DNA from: Lachnospiraceae bacterium
GTDB taxonomy: Bacteria > Bacillota > Clostridia > Lachnospirales > Lachnospiraceae
Direction of reading: 5' to 3'
Assembly: GCA_017474455.1 (NCBI GenBank)
Contig: JAFVHP010000047.1
Coordinates: forward strand, 1-44,366
Length of the DNA: 44,366 nucleotides
In this document: piece by piece, positions 34,901-43,400 of the stretch
Layout of the letters: every line of letters begins with the position of its first letter
Numbering within the stretch: the first letter of the stretch is position 1
The notes under the pieces: generated by a model
Database searches by the model: none
What the model was told of the DNA's origin: nothing
The model's input: the letters and a program-made list of their open reading frames with translations, nothing else
Position numbers and translations under genes: made by a program

Positions 34901-36938
34901 CTACGAAGTAACCAGCATCAGCAATGAGCTCTACACCGAAGATGACTTCGAATTTGGCGGAGACGCAACGGTCAAGGGCACAGACGCCGGCTCTTACGAG
35001 ATGGAACTGAAGCCGGAAGACTTCGAGAACATCAGCGAGAACTTCACGAATGTTGAGTTCGTGATCGTGGACGGCACGCTCGAGATCGCAAAGAGGACAG
35101 TTACCCTGACCTCTGCGACCGACGAGAAAGTCTATGACGGACAGCCTCTGACAAACGATGAAGTCACTGTAGGCGGCGACGGATTCGCGGAAGGCGAAGG
35201 CGCATCCTACGATGTGACCGGCAGCCAGACCAACGTTGGCTCCAGCAGCAACACCTTCACCTACGCACTGAACGAAGGCACGAAGGCGGACAACTACGAG
35301 ATCACCACCGCGGAAGGTACACTGACAGTAACGCCTTTTACCGATAAGGTCACCGTTACGATCAAAGGAAATACCGGAAGCGAGACATACGACGGAACAG
35401 AAAAGACCGTCGAAGGCTACGAAGTAACCAGTATCAGCAATGAGCTCTACACCGAAGAAGACTTCAGCTTCAGCGGCGACGACAGTGTAAGCGGAACGAA
35501 CGCAGGCACCTACTACATGGGCCTGGAAGAAGCCGACTTCGAAAACATCAGCGAAAACTTCACGAACGTCGAGTTCGTGGTCGAAGACGGCAGGCTGACG
35601 ATCGACCCGGCCAAGGTCACAGTAACGGCAGATGATAATTCCAAGATCTACGGCGAAAAGGATCCTGAACTGACCGCCAAAGTCGAAGGACTCGTGGAAG
35701 GCGACAGCGAAGACCTGATCAGCTACAGCATCAGCCGTGAAGAAGGCGAAAACGTCGGCAGCTACGTGATCACACCGGCAGGCGAAGCAGAGCAGGGCAA
35801 TTACGCTGTTACATATGTAAACGGTGAATTCACCATCACCGCTGCCAGCATCACCAAGATGGATGTCAGCCAGCCCGAAGATGTCATCTACAACGGCCAG
35901 GATCAGAAACAGCCCGTGACCGTTACGGACAGTAGGACCGGTGAAGTCCTCGAGGAAGGCAAAGACTACGAGCTTACCTACAGCGACGACGTGAAGAATG
36001 TCGGTGAAGTCACGATCACCGTGAAGGGCATCGGCAACTATGAAGACACAGTAACAAGAACGTACAACATTTTGAAGCGGCCGCTGAAGATCCGCACCGA
36101 CTCTGCATCCAAGCTTTACGACGGCACAGCCCTGACGGCGAATAACCCGGGCTACACCCTCGAAGGCCTGGTGGCAGGCGAGACCGTTAAGGTCACAGTG
36201 ACCGGCAGCCAGACCGACGCCGGCTCCAGCCCGAACACCTACACGCTTGAGTGGGCGGACGGCAAGACCGAAGCGAAAGAAGCCAACAACCTGACCACGA
36301 AGGCTTATGCAGCAGCACTGGCAGGCGAAGACACCGGAAATGCAGCGCTCTCAACGAACTACGATCTTACGGAAGAAGTCGGAACACTGACCGTCAACAA
36401 GAGGAACGTGATCCTGACATCCGGTTCCGCATCGAAGTATTACGACGGAACAGCGCTGACGAACAACACAGTAGAGATCGGCGGCGACGGATTTGCGAAG
36501 AATGAAGGCGCGGCATTCAATGTGACCGGTACCATCACGGCACCCGGATCGACGGAGAACGCCTTCACGTACACACTGAACAGCAATACGAAGGCTGCCA
36601 ACTACAATATCACCACCAGGTTCGGAACATTGAGAGTCACCGCTGTTCCCGGACCCAACCCGACACCGGATCCTACACCTACGCCTCCGACACCGCCGGT
36701 ACAGCCCGTGATCGTTCCGGTCCTGACACCGACCACACCGGTGGGCCAGGTCCTCGGTGCGAGCCGCAGCCGCGGCGTCCTTGGTCAAAGCAGAGCAGCG
36801 CTCAGCGCGACGACCGGTGACGAAGGCCACGCAGCAGAGTGGTTCGGCATCTCCTTTGCCTCCGCTTTCGCGATCCTTTCCATCATCGTCCTGATCCTCA
36901 AGAAGAAGGAAAAGGAAGAAAAGGAAAACAAAGGCTGA
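25941..36938 (+). CDS. giant repetitive surface protein (InlB B-repeat, MucBP-like, YDG/MBG domains)
   Basis: The 3,665-residue protein has a signal peptide (about 1-32), a Glu/Pro-rich stalk (33-165), and InlB/Flg_new-type repeats, the clearest at about 871-940 and 1252-1320, each ending in AKW or AHW. MucBP-like units follow (about 1325-1560), then YDG-like units (1562-1850). Eight tandem 171-174-residue double repeats occupy 1852-3224. After these come an MBG-like domain (3225-3300), further YDG units, a Pro/Thr-rich wall-spanning stretch (about 3565-3600) and a C-terminal anchor: a membrane segment followed by KKKEKEEKENKG. There is no LPxTG; SATTGDE precedes the membrane segment. AAAGGAAAG precedes the ATG. 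It is secreted and probably wall-attached, with a role in adhesion inferred from its domains. Confidence 0.9.
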   Translation: MRRNLGVKTVTWLMAASMFLGGIPSPASIVHASEDEAAIEYTEDSGYTEEAYAEPETYDYSDGAAEETYSEPVYENTAEPEYQEPEVPEVPAEPVYTEPVYTEPVVETPPAPVVEQPVEQPAVQEPEQPVVIEEPAAAEEAAGEEEEDPEDEEEIVEEIEEPKVNEITITYQAGEGGYVTRGSETIDLNNDESRPQGSTAKADGYRYRFVQWSNGSTDETLVSDKSGISDDVAYTAEFERLVKNIQVVYSVSPADGGYVVPNATREKIRTWTEEYDVWSGNYQFSGAAAEAEEGYEFVGWSASYAGGIILTDASIVPEINEGSSFVSFTEHLDEQITFTAQFEKVEEAAKDEETEKVEAADDEDVMAEEQKDAPKAGAARKSVTLTAVGDELTEGEAKDGSEEEEELSEEEEEEGPTRETEDTYTVTFYDRDAEVYSVVEVNKGSAIGTLPAVIARDDYISYWAIGEIVEGGQGSEIRVTGARIDGSFVPEGDTIIVPDFEKVSYTVSFYENEDDTEAYATRTVDVDSSFYLNDIPAVPTRNGYTSKWVYSGGDFSNTVAISADTKVWAEYDKNVFTVTFIANGKTYQTDTYYKNDTLSLPVAPVVDGKEFKGWFFGETEYTGGEAITSDLELTAAFSDMLSVHFVVPDESGEPIETLSRYFTVAEGEAIGTMPEDPFVAGRVFEKWVKQGTDEEVTAATVVTESFTAVAVFRDVHVYTINVTYFYDSKLQSGEVEFEKQIIQVDEDELPYTITAPSSTSTDPEHVEGGIIYYPETPTKEVVKDDFENYTCYVRIKFVEFTAIYSFVYKLKDLTGDGYSEIDRQDNIEGVKGSFVTPTVKNFEYAVLERAEGATITEEAGQELFVYYTRKNYQLTYETNGGSYVGGTTAPYGSTVTLSTTKPTREGYTFDSWYLDKELTQPAGTSVVLEGNTTVYAKWNPARVNYTIVYMLEKYNDTGTASSYVYDSSSDATGQVGTVVSASTAPALTRTGWEADTARNAESSVTIAADGSSVLFVYYKLREYTLTFDRNGRGSIVKPDGSTTTSTYSFGVKLGQDISGLWPSATSTSRYFVGWQKNGQGTNYTTKQLIMNTDLLPTSGTNLTFYAHWESNAVTRTVNYYLENADDDGYTRSEMYSQTYTSTGGTLNPKVITGYTYDHSQNSGNTYNFYYKRDKYNIDYYYGSTKLNTIENVKFDANINRAPYVWTPTAAQCGVESDYSFDGWYSDSGLTTKYTFTTMPASNLVLYAKWNAPKFTVTFEMDGGTPEEPSQSVSKYNKAEKPTNPTKTGYTFEGWFTSADGTELFDWNTQIVKDTTIYAHWSQDPLRYTVRYVDEEGNAVAAEKIVTNPNFVVGQTIEEIAVTVAGMRPDEGNKSIELQADPSKNIITFIYSTKSGKTKYTVKYFIDPSEAGENEIAVAAEKTKEVDGDTLDVIELAASVDYAALYAAHPELNGIEFFPDEVEKRLVLGTDESKNVLTFYYSRYQSAKVTVHFVDMDGQSIADDDSQMLKVGKSYTLERTPVSGWEVSKAVVGTGYGDPEAGTSYTITDTGTLEFTIFYKKKLTITAVSLSKSYDGNVLTLPAALADQVEVEGLKDGHSLSSVGFSYVNNDSTAPMGRLAAGVATVTPADAVITGPTNSDYYIVRYISGTLTVTQLNVTVRIEPDRWTGNIYDGVERKTGFTNGSKGIADYILISHEGYRDAYLEAIWNIVKSLPNVKQDSSAPGLGYYVISEKNVGDYSYNLDIKASDLPNDNGNYSVALYVRPGRLQILPVEATVTTSSDSKAYDGTPLTNAEASITGLAAADEGIVKVTADGTITDPGTTTNTYSIDWGTVNPNNYSIVKEELGTLEITKRKVTLTSATDEKYYDGTALTNNKVTVGGDGFVGSDGATYDVTGSQTEVGSSANTFTYTLNEGTKADNYEITTVEGTLTVKAVTDEIIVTITENSGSEKYDGKEKTVTGYTVSISNPLYTEKDFTFSGNDTVKGTDAGSYDMELKPEDFVNKNESFSNVKFMIVDGTLEIAKRTVTLTSADDEKVYDGKALTNDKITEGGDGFVEGEGATYDVTGSQTEVGESKNTFSYTLNEGTKAGNYDITKVEGTLKVTASTDKVTVTITENSGSEKYDGEEKEVKGYKVDIDNELYTENDFTFSGNDTVTGTDAGSYDMELKAADFTNISKNFSDVEFVIVDGKLEITKRSVTLTSASGEKVYDGTALTNNKVTESGDGFAEGEGATYNVTGTQTEVGSSANAFTYTLNEGTKAGNYDITKVEGTLTITELTDKVTVTITENSGSEKYDGTEKTVTGYEVTSISNSLYTEKDFTFSGNDTVKGTDAGSYDMELKESDFTNTNENFSNVEFVIVDGTLEIAKRTVTLTSADDEKVYDGQPLTNGTVTVSGDGFVNGEGASYDVTGTQTEAGSSANAFTYTLNEGTKADNYDISKVEGTLTVTALTDEVTVTITEHSGSEKYDGTEKKATGYDVAISNPLYTEGDFTFSGDATVKGTDAGSYEMKLKAADFENTSKNFSNVKFVIVDGTLEIAKREITLTSATEEKVYDGEPLTNDEITVGGDGFAEGEGATYDVTGSQTDVGSSANAFTYELNEGTKADNYEISKEEGTLTVTPVTDKVTVTITENSGSEKYDGEEKEVKGYKVDIDNELYTEKDFTFDGNDIVKGTDAGTYEMELKAADFTNISKNFTNVEFVIVDGTLEIAKREVTLTSATDKKVYDSKPLTNDEIKISGDGFVEGEGATYDVTGSQTEVGESDNTFTYKLNEGTKADNYEIKTVFGTLTVTEFLDEVKVTITENSGKEKYDGTEKKVTGYTVEIDNELYTEGDFEFSGDATVKGTDAGTYNMELRITDFENKNKNFSKVNFIIVDGKLEIEKRTVTLTSADDEKVYDGEALTNDEIKVSEDGFAEGEGAAYDVTGSQTDVGESDNTFTYELNEGTKADNYEITTKEGTLKVTPVTDKVTVTITENSGSEKYDGTEKTVEGYEVTSISNELYTEDDFEFGGDATVKGTDAGSYEMELKPEDFENISENFTNVEFVIVDGTLEIAKRTVTLTSATDEKVYDGQPLTNDEVTVGGDGFAEGEGASYDVTGSQTNVGSSSNTFTYALNEGTKADNYEITTAEGTLTVTPFTDKVTVTIKGNTGSETYDGTEKTVEGYEVTSISNELYTEEDFSFSGDDSVSGTNAGTYYMGLEEADFENISENFTNVEFVVEDGRLTIDPAKVTVTADDNSKIYGEKDPELTAKVEGLVEGDSEDLISYSISREEGENVGSYVITPAGEAEQGNYAVTYVNGEFTITAASITKMDVSQPEDVIYNGQDQKQPVTVTDSRTGEVLEEGKDYELTYSDDVKNVGEVTITVKGIGNYEDTVTRTYNILKRPLKIRTDSASKLYDGTALTANNPGYTLEGLVAGETVKVTVTGSQTDAGSSPNTYTLEWADGKTEAKEANNLTTKAYAAALAGEDTGNAALSTNYDLTEEVGTLTVNKRNVILTSGSASKYYDGTALTNNTVEIGGDGFAKNEGAAFNVTGTITAPGSTENAFTYTLNSNTKAANYNITTRFGTLRVTAVPGPNPTPDPTPTPPTPPVQPVIVPVLTPTTPVGQVLGASRSRGVLGQSRAALSATTGDEGHAAEWFGISFASAFAILSIIVLILKKKEKEEKENKG
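31494..35612 (+). repeat. eight tandem 513-522-bp coding repeats
   Basis: Units begin at 31494, 32007, 32520, 33036, 33549, 34062, 34575 and 35091. Each encodes a YDG-type half (from K-R-x-V-T-L-T-S-A, with VYDG) and a second half (from VTVTI, with EKYDG or ETYDG and GTDAG or GTNAG). Three units differ from 513 bp: 516, 516 and 522. Confidence 0.95.
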
Positions 36939-36983
36939 TCAGAAGGCAGACGGTAAAGAAACTGCATAGACCCTAAGTTCAGG

Positions 36984-37021
36984 AAAAACTGCCGTATCAG
37001 AATGATACGGCAGTTTTTTTT
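36984..37021 (+). terminator. terminator of the first giant surface-protein gene
   Basis: AAAAACTGCCGTATCA (36984-36999) pairs perfectly with TGATACGGCAGTTTTT (37003-37018) around a 3-nt loop, followed by further T to 37021. Confidence 0.95.
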
Positions 37022-37066
37022 AGTGTTTTTTGATGCCGGAGCTGGACCTGTTACGCATATTTCGCG

Positions 37067-37084
37067 GTCTTTATATATAGAGGA
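37067..37084 (+). promoter_or_regulatory. second copy of the shared 18-nt element
   Basis: GTCTTTATATATAGAGGA matches the copy at 25642-25659 at 16 of 18 positions, although the rest of the two leaders shows no obvious similarity. It lies about 360 bp before the second adhesin ATG. Confidence 0.4.
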
Positions 37085-37238
37085 TACTGACAGCCTGCGG
37101 CTGATCATGAATTTGACTGATTTGGTCAAGCACCAAAGAAACTGCAGATAAGCGGATCAGCCCGGATTCATGATAAACAGTACACAAAACCGGAATTATT
37201 ACATTTTTATAAAGGCAATGTATTTGATTCTTAAACGG

Positions 37239-37293
37239 TTTAGTTGTTTACAAGCCATGAAGGATAATAGTAGAATAATTAGGAACAACTAAA
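37239..37293 (+). promoter_or_regulatory. candidate promoter enclosed by a 10-bp inverted repeat
   Basis: TTTAGTTGTT (37239-37248) and AACAACTAAA (37284-37293) are exact inverses. Between them a candidate -35 TTTACA (37247-37252) and -10 TAGAAT (37271-37276) lie 18 bases apart, reading toward the adhesin. The dyad could be an operator, an RNA hairpin, or very short invertible-promoter ends. Confidence 0.4.
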
Positions 37294-37445
37294 TGACTGT
37301 CAAAGCAGACGCGGACCGGCTTCTTGTTCAAGAAAATCTTGAAAGGAGAGGCTGTTTTGTGTCTTTTGATTGTTCTAATACAGTTTTAACTGGTTAAGTA
37401 AGTTGTCTTTGGGCAAAAACTTGTTTTAAGGAAAGGGCAGTAACC

Positions 37446-40400
37446 ATGCGTAGAAATTTTGGGGTAAAAGCAGTCACATGGCTTATGGCGGCTTCTATGT
37501 TCTTCGGCGGAATTCCTTCTCCGGCGTCGATCGTCCGCGCTGAGGAAGCGGGGGCACCGGTCGAGGGTATCGAAGCAGAATACAGCGGCGAAGATGCCTA
37601 TGCCGAGGAGGCTCCTGCAGAGGTCTATTCCGATACGGAATCTACCGATGCGGAGTACGTCGAGCAGACACCTGAGGCGGTGCCGGAGCAGGAGGTATAT
37701 ACGGCTCCCGCTGAGGAGACTGTACAGGAACCTGTTGTTGAACCGGTAGTTGAACAGCCGGTCCAGGAAGAAGTTCCCGCTGCAGCACCGGAGGCAGAAG
37801 TTCCTGCAGAGCCCGTCGTAACAGAGCCTGCACAGCCGGTCGAAACCGTAACGGAGACTGTTACTGAGGAGCCTGTTATTGAGGAGCCTGCAGAGACAGC
37901 ACCGGAGGCTGACGACGAAGAGGCTGAAGAAGAGGAAGAAGAGCCTGAGGAAGCTGCAGAAGAGCTCGTCGAGCCTAAACCGATCACGATTTACTATGTC
38001 GTAGACGGTGAAGGAAAAGAAGGCGGCCGCGTCAGTGCTCCCAGCGAAAGCGTAGACCTTAACGACGATGAGGACCTCATCGAAGGCTCCACTGCTTATA
38101 TTATAGAAGGTGAAGAGTACAGATATGAATTCACCGGCTGGTACAACGACGGCACACCCGTAACCAGTGACGAAACCCTTAAGCCCAACAAGTCTGACCT
38201 TGAAGACGATATTACATATACTGCCCAGTTCGATAAGCTTCATAAGAAGATAACCGTAACTTATACCGCTGAGGAAGGCGGTCATATCATCCGTCTCCGT
38301 GACTATGACAATACTCTGCTCGAATCATGGGCAGAGGGCGGCGATGAAGGCCTGGATGTTTTCTGGCTTGAAGAAGACTCTGTCGAAGGCGTCAAAGCAG
38401 TCGCGGACGAAGGCTATAAATTCCTTGGCTGGATCTCCGACAAGTCTGACGGAGCATTCGTCCTTGACGAGAATTACGCAGTCAATATTCCTAAAATAGA
38501 TAAAGATTCCGATTCCATCGCTTACACAGCCAAGTTTGAAAAGCTGCCGGAAGAGGAGAAGACAGAGGAAACAGAACAGAAAGTTTCTGTTATTTTCCGT
38601 GCCGGAAAAGGCGGAAGTATTGCCCTTGCTTCTGACCCTGACGAGCTGAAGTCTTCCATGGATCTGAAGCTTGCTTCTGATGATGAAGAAGAAGTTATTG
38701 CTGTAGCAGAAGAAGGCTTTGCCTTTGAAAAATGGACAAAGAATGGAGAAGATCTTACCGAAAAGGAAACCAGTATAACAGTCAAGGCTGAAGAAGCTGT
38801 CTATGAAGCGGTCTTCGCAGAGAAAGTTGAAGAAGAACCGAAGGAGATCACCATCACATTTGCGGCCGGAGAAGGCGGACAGATTGCGCTCGCTTCCGAC
38901 CCCGATACCTTACTGTCTGAAATTGAACAGGTAATCACTGACGAAGATGAACCGGAGGCAGTGGTTGCTGTTCCTGCAGATGACTATGTATTCAGCACCT
39001 GGGAGAAAGACGGAGAATACTATTCCGACAGCGAAGAGATCACTGTTGATGCGGAAGCAGCTGCATATACGGCGAACTTTGTAAAGGAAGAAATCAGATT
39101 ACAGGCTAAGAAGCTCGGCGCACCCAGGCTGAGGGCGGCGGAGATGATCACGGTGACATTTGATCCGACGACCGATCCGAATGAGCCGCTTGAGCCAGAG
39201 ACTATTGAAGTAGCAGCAGGAAATGAGATAGGTGATCAGCTTCCGGCTGTTCCTGAAATCCCCGGATATACTCCGAGATGGGTTATTCAGGGTACAGAAA
39301 CTGTAGTTACAGCAGAGACTATTGTAACTGAGCCGTTTACGGCTGTAGTTGATGAAGGCGAGAAAATAACCTATACCGTTACTTTCGTTCAGGAAGACGG
39401 GACGGAGATACAAAAGTCTACGGATATTGATGATGGTTTTGCTGTCAATGACCTGCCTGAAGTCACGCCCAAAACAAATAAGATTGGCAAATGGGTTTAT
39501 CCCGGAACGACCAATGAGTTTACTGTAGGAACTGTAATTTCAAAAGATCTTACAGTTGAAGCCTACTATGAACAGAATATCTTTACGGTTAAGTATATGG
39601 TTGACGGTGCTCAGTATGAAGAATTGACCACCGCTACAGGCACCACAATCGTTCTACCTACTGAACCTGTAAAGGACGGTGCAACTTTTATTGGATGGTT
39701 TACCGAACCCAATGGAGAAGGAACACAGTATACTGCCACTTCGACGGTTGATAAAGATCTGACTCTCTATGCTTTTTTTGAAGGCCAGGTCAGGGTCAAC
39801 TTTATCGTCAAAGATAAGAACGGAAATATCATAAGCGAGAAATCGCAGTATTTCGTTGACCTTACTGTGGGTGATAGAATTACGACCCTTCCGGATGATC
39901 CGTTTATCGAAGGTGAGGTGTTTGATCACTGGGAAAATGAAAATAATGAGGAAACTGTTGAAGCTGGATACCAAGTCACAGAAAGTTTCAATGCCATTGC
40001 TGTGTTCAAATCTATTGATACCTATGAACTCACTGTAAACTATTTCTATATGAACGGTCAAAACAGGGTCGAAGTAAGCAGCCAGGTCTTTGAGCTTACA
40101 GAAGACGACCTTAAGGATGGCTATACCGTAACAGCCCCCGGTTATACGATCGCATCTGAGATAGAGGATGATCCGACCTATTATCCGAGTCAGCCGACCA
40201 TCACTGTTACTAAGAATCAGTTTACAAAAGCTGAAGGAAGTGACAAATATACCTTTACGGTAGAAGATGAGTTTGTTGCGGCTAGTGCTGAGTATATTGT
40301 TAAGCACTATCTGAAAGATCTAACAGGAGATGGTTTCAATACTCTTATTGGGACAGTTGAAAAAGTTGGTGTTAAGAATTCAAAAGTTACACCTGACATC

Positions 40401-43400
40401 AATAACTATGCATATGCAGAATATGATCACCGTGATGAGAATGTCACTATTACAGGGGCATCAGATCCTAAACAGGAACTGAATGTCTACTATACACGCA
40501 GAAATTTCACGCTTTCTTACAATGTGGGTGGCGGCGATTACATCGAAGCAGTCACAAAGCCTTATGGAACATCCATAACCCTGCCTACAAATGCAACGCG
40601 GGCCGGGTACACTTTTGCCGGTTGGTATAAGGATGAAGGCTGCACACAGGAGGCAGGCACTTCAATAACACTTGAAGACAATACTACGCTCTATGCTAAG
40701 TGGAATGCGGCGCAGGTAGATTATAAAATCGTTTACATGGTTGAAAATGCGAATGATACTGATTATTCCTATCTCGCCACTGTGACGAAACAGGCTGCAA
40801 CCGGTAGTTCGATTACTATGACTGCACAGACAGCCGGCGCCAATGGTACAAGACCAAGCGAGCTGGATACGACCAACTTTACGTTTAAGGATTCTTCTAC
40901 AGAGACTGTTCTTGCTGACGGAACGACTGTTGTGATAGTTAGATACAGCAGGAATGTGTATACCCTGCAGGGAAGATATGACAATAGGGATGTTTCTAAT
41001 GCAAAGGTAACAGCAAAATATGGCGCTGATATTACATCCGCTTGGGGAAGTACATTCGGATCCGGTAACAATGCGCAGTATAGCTGGAGTTACAATAATA
41101 ATAATGATAGCAAGTTTAAGAGCCTCACTATAATGCCGTCGCTCAGTGTGCGCACCAACTCTAGTCCTGCAAATACAATATATCTATTTCGACACACAGA
41201 TACGAAAGAATACTATCAACATCTTGAGTATTGGCTTCAGAACTATACGGACGGAGATGCGACGACTACATATAATGGAAAAACATATGGCCGTGTCAAG
41301 TCGATAGATATGCGATATGGTTTTTTGAGTGATGTAGATGACTGGTATGACATCGCGGGATATACCAAGGCTGGATATACGGCAACAGCAAGTGAGACGC
41401 AGAACGGTACTTATAGTGAATTTACATATAGTTGGGGAACGCTTTTTAGCAACTATACACATACTACAGGACCTTGGTATTATCAAACTACTCATTATGA
41501 TGCAAAGTATACCCGCTTCAACTTCTACTATGATGCAAAAGACTATCCTCTGACTTTTTATAATTATGATGGCACTGTGATCAGTGATCAGTATGTTACA
41601 CTTGGCAATAACATTTATAGCTATCTTACCGACAATATTCCGGCAGCACCTATGGAAGGAGCGACCTGGCTTGGATGGTATACCGATCAGGAACATACAG
41701 CTGGAAATGAGTATGCATATACGTCTGCTACTACGATGCCCGCAGGCCTTGTCCTTTATGCTGCTTTCCAGTTCCCTACCCGCACTGTGACATATGATTC
41801 TCAAGACGGTTCAGCGGTAGCGCCTGAGACTGACGAGTATGGTTTCTATGCAAAGATGCCCGAAAACCCGACAAAGGATAATTATAAGTTCCAGGGCTGG
41901 TTCACTGCAGCTGACGAAACAGGTTCTCCCTATGACTGGAACCAGCCGGTGACGCAGAATATAACTCTGTATGCTCATTGGGTGCAGAATACGATCAGCT
42001 ATACAGTGCATTATTATGAGAAGGAGACGACCACTAAAGTACTGGACGATAAAGTTGTCACTGATCCTGATTTCACGGAAGGGCAATCCATAACCGAGAA
42101 TGCCCCGACTGTGGCAGGACATGTTGCGGACGAAGCTTCCAAAACGATCGAACTTTCATTTGATGAAGAAAATAATACGATCATCTTCTATTATGATGTG
42201 ATCCCTAACGAGATCAAATATACGGTCAATTATGTACTGCAGGGTACGGAGATCAAGGTTGCCAAGTCAAAAACAGTCACAGTTCCTGGTTCGACGACGA
42301 ACGTAATGGAAAAGGCTGTAGAAGTCGATGCCGCTTACCTTGCGACGCAGACTGAAGAAGCTGATATTATTGGTAAACATTACAAACCGACTGAGGCTAC
42401 TAAGGAACTGCAGCTGGCACTCGCGAACAACGTTATTACTTTCGAGTATGTCCCCTTTACAACCACAAAAATTACCGTCAATTACCTTGATATGGACGAA
42501 AATCCGATAGCGGATCCGGATACGGCTTATGTTGAGAAAGGTGATACATATACCGTTCAGAATAAAGCTCCGGCTGGATTCATTTATCATCATGCATATC
42601 TTGATGGGACGACCACTGCACCTGAACCAACCTATCAGATTACAGGTGATGAGGGAAATATTGTTATCAATATCTATTATCAGAAGAAACTGATAATAAT
42701 TGCGAATAATAAATCAAAGGCTTATGACGGTATAGCCTTAGTGAGCAGTTTTGAAAATACTGCAGACTATGAAGCAACAGGTCTTGCCCGTGGCGACAGA
42801 TTAACCGCCCTGGCATTTGATGGTTCACAGACTAATGCCGGAACAAGCGCAACAACGCCCAAGGACGCGCAGATCACACTTGGCACAACAGGAACAGTTG
42901 CGCCGGAACAGTATTACAGTATTATCTATGTTCCGGGGTCACTGACGGTTAAGCCTATCAGTGTATACATTAACATTTCTGCCGACCAGTGGAATACGCA
43001 CTCCGTCGGTTCAGGCCCGAACTATTATACCGGTCAGGTATTTAATGTCGGTTTTACGAATCCGAACAAGCAGCATTTTAATGATCAAGCAGGCTCCGCG
43101 TATGTCAGTATTACCAGCGGACGGCGCGATATCTTTAAGGCAAAATATGGTGATGCTATATGGAGTGCACTGTATGGCTCTGACGGTGCTCTGATTTCTG
43201 AGAAAAATGCGGGCACATATACCGTAACTGGCGAGCAGCAGAGGGCTAAAGTAGCAGGCATTACTGTTGATGGTCAGGCTATGATGTCTGATCCCAACTA
43301 TTCGATCGTAATCTATGCCCGTGACAGCTTCCTGAAAATTGAACCTTTGCCGTTGACGATTACGACACCTTCGGCAGAGAAGAACTATGACGGGACTCCT

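Larger units (their letters stand above)
36939..37445. other. 507-bp spacer between the two giant surface-protein genes
   Basis: It holds the terminator of the first gene, the shared 18-nt element (37067-37084), a loose inverted repeat ATCATGAAT/ATTCATGAT near 37105-37175, a 10-bp inverted repeat around a candidate promoter (37239-37293), and the ribosome site AAGGAAAGGG of the second gene. No small gene is evident. Confidence 0.6.
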
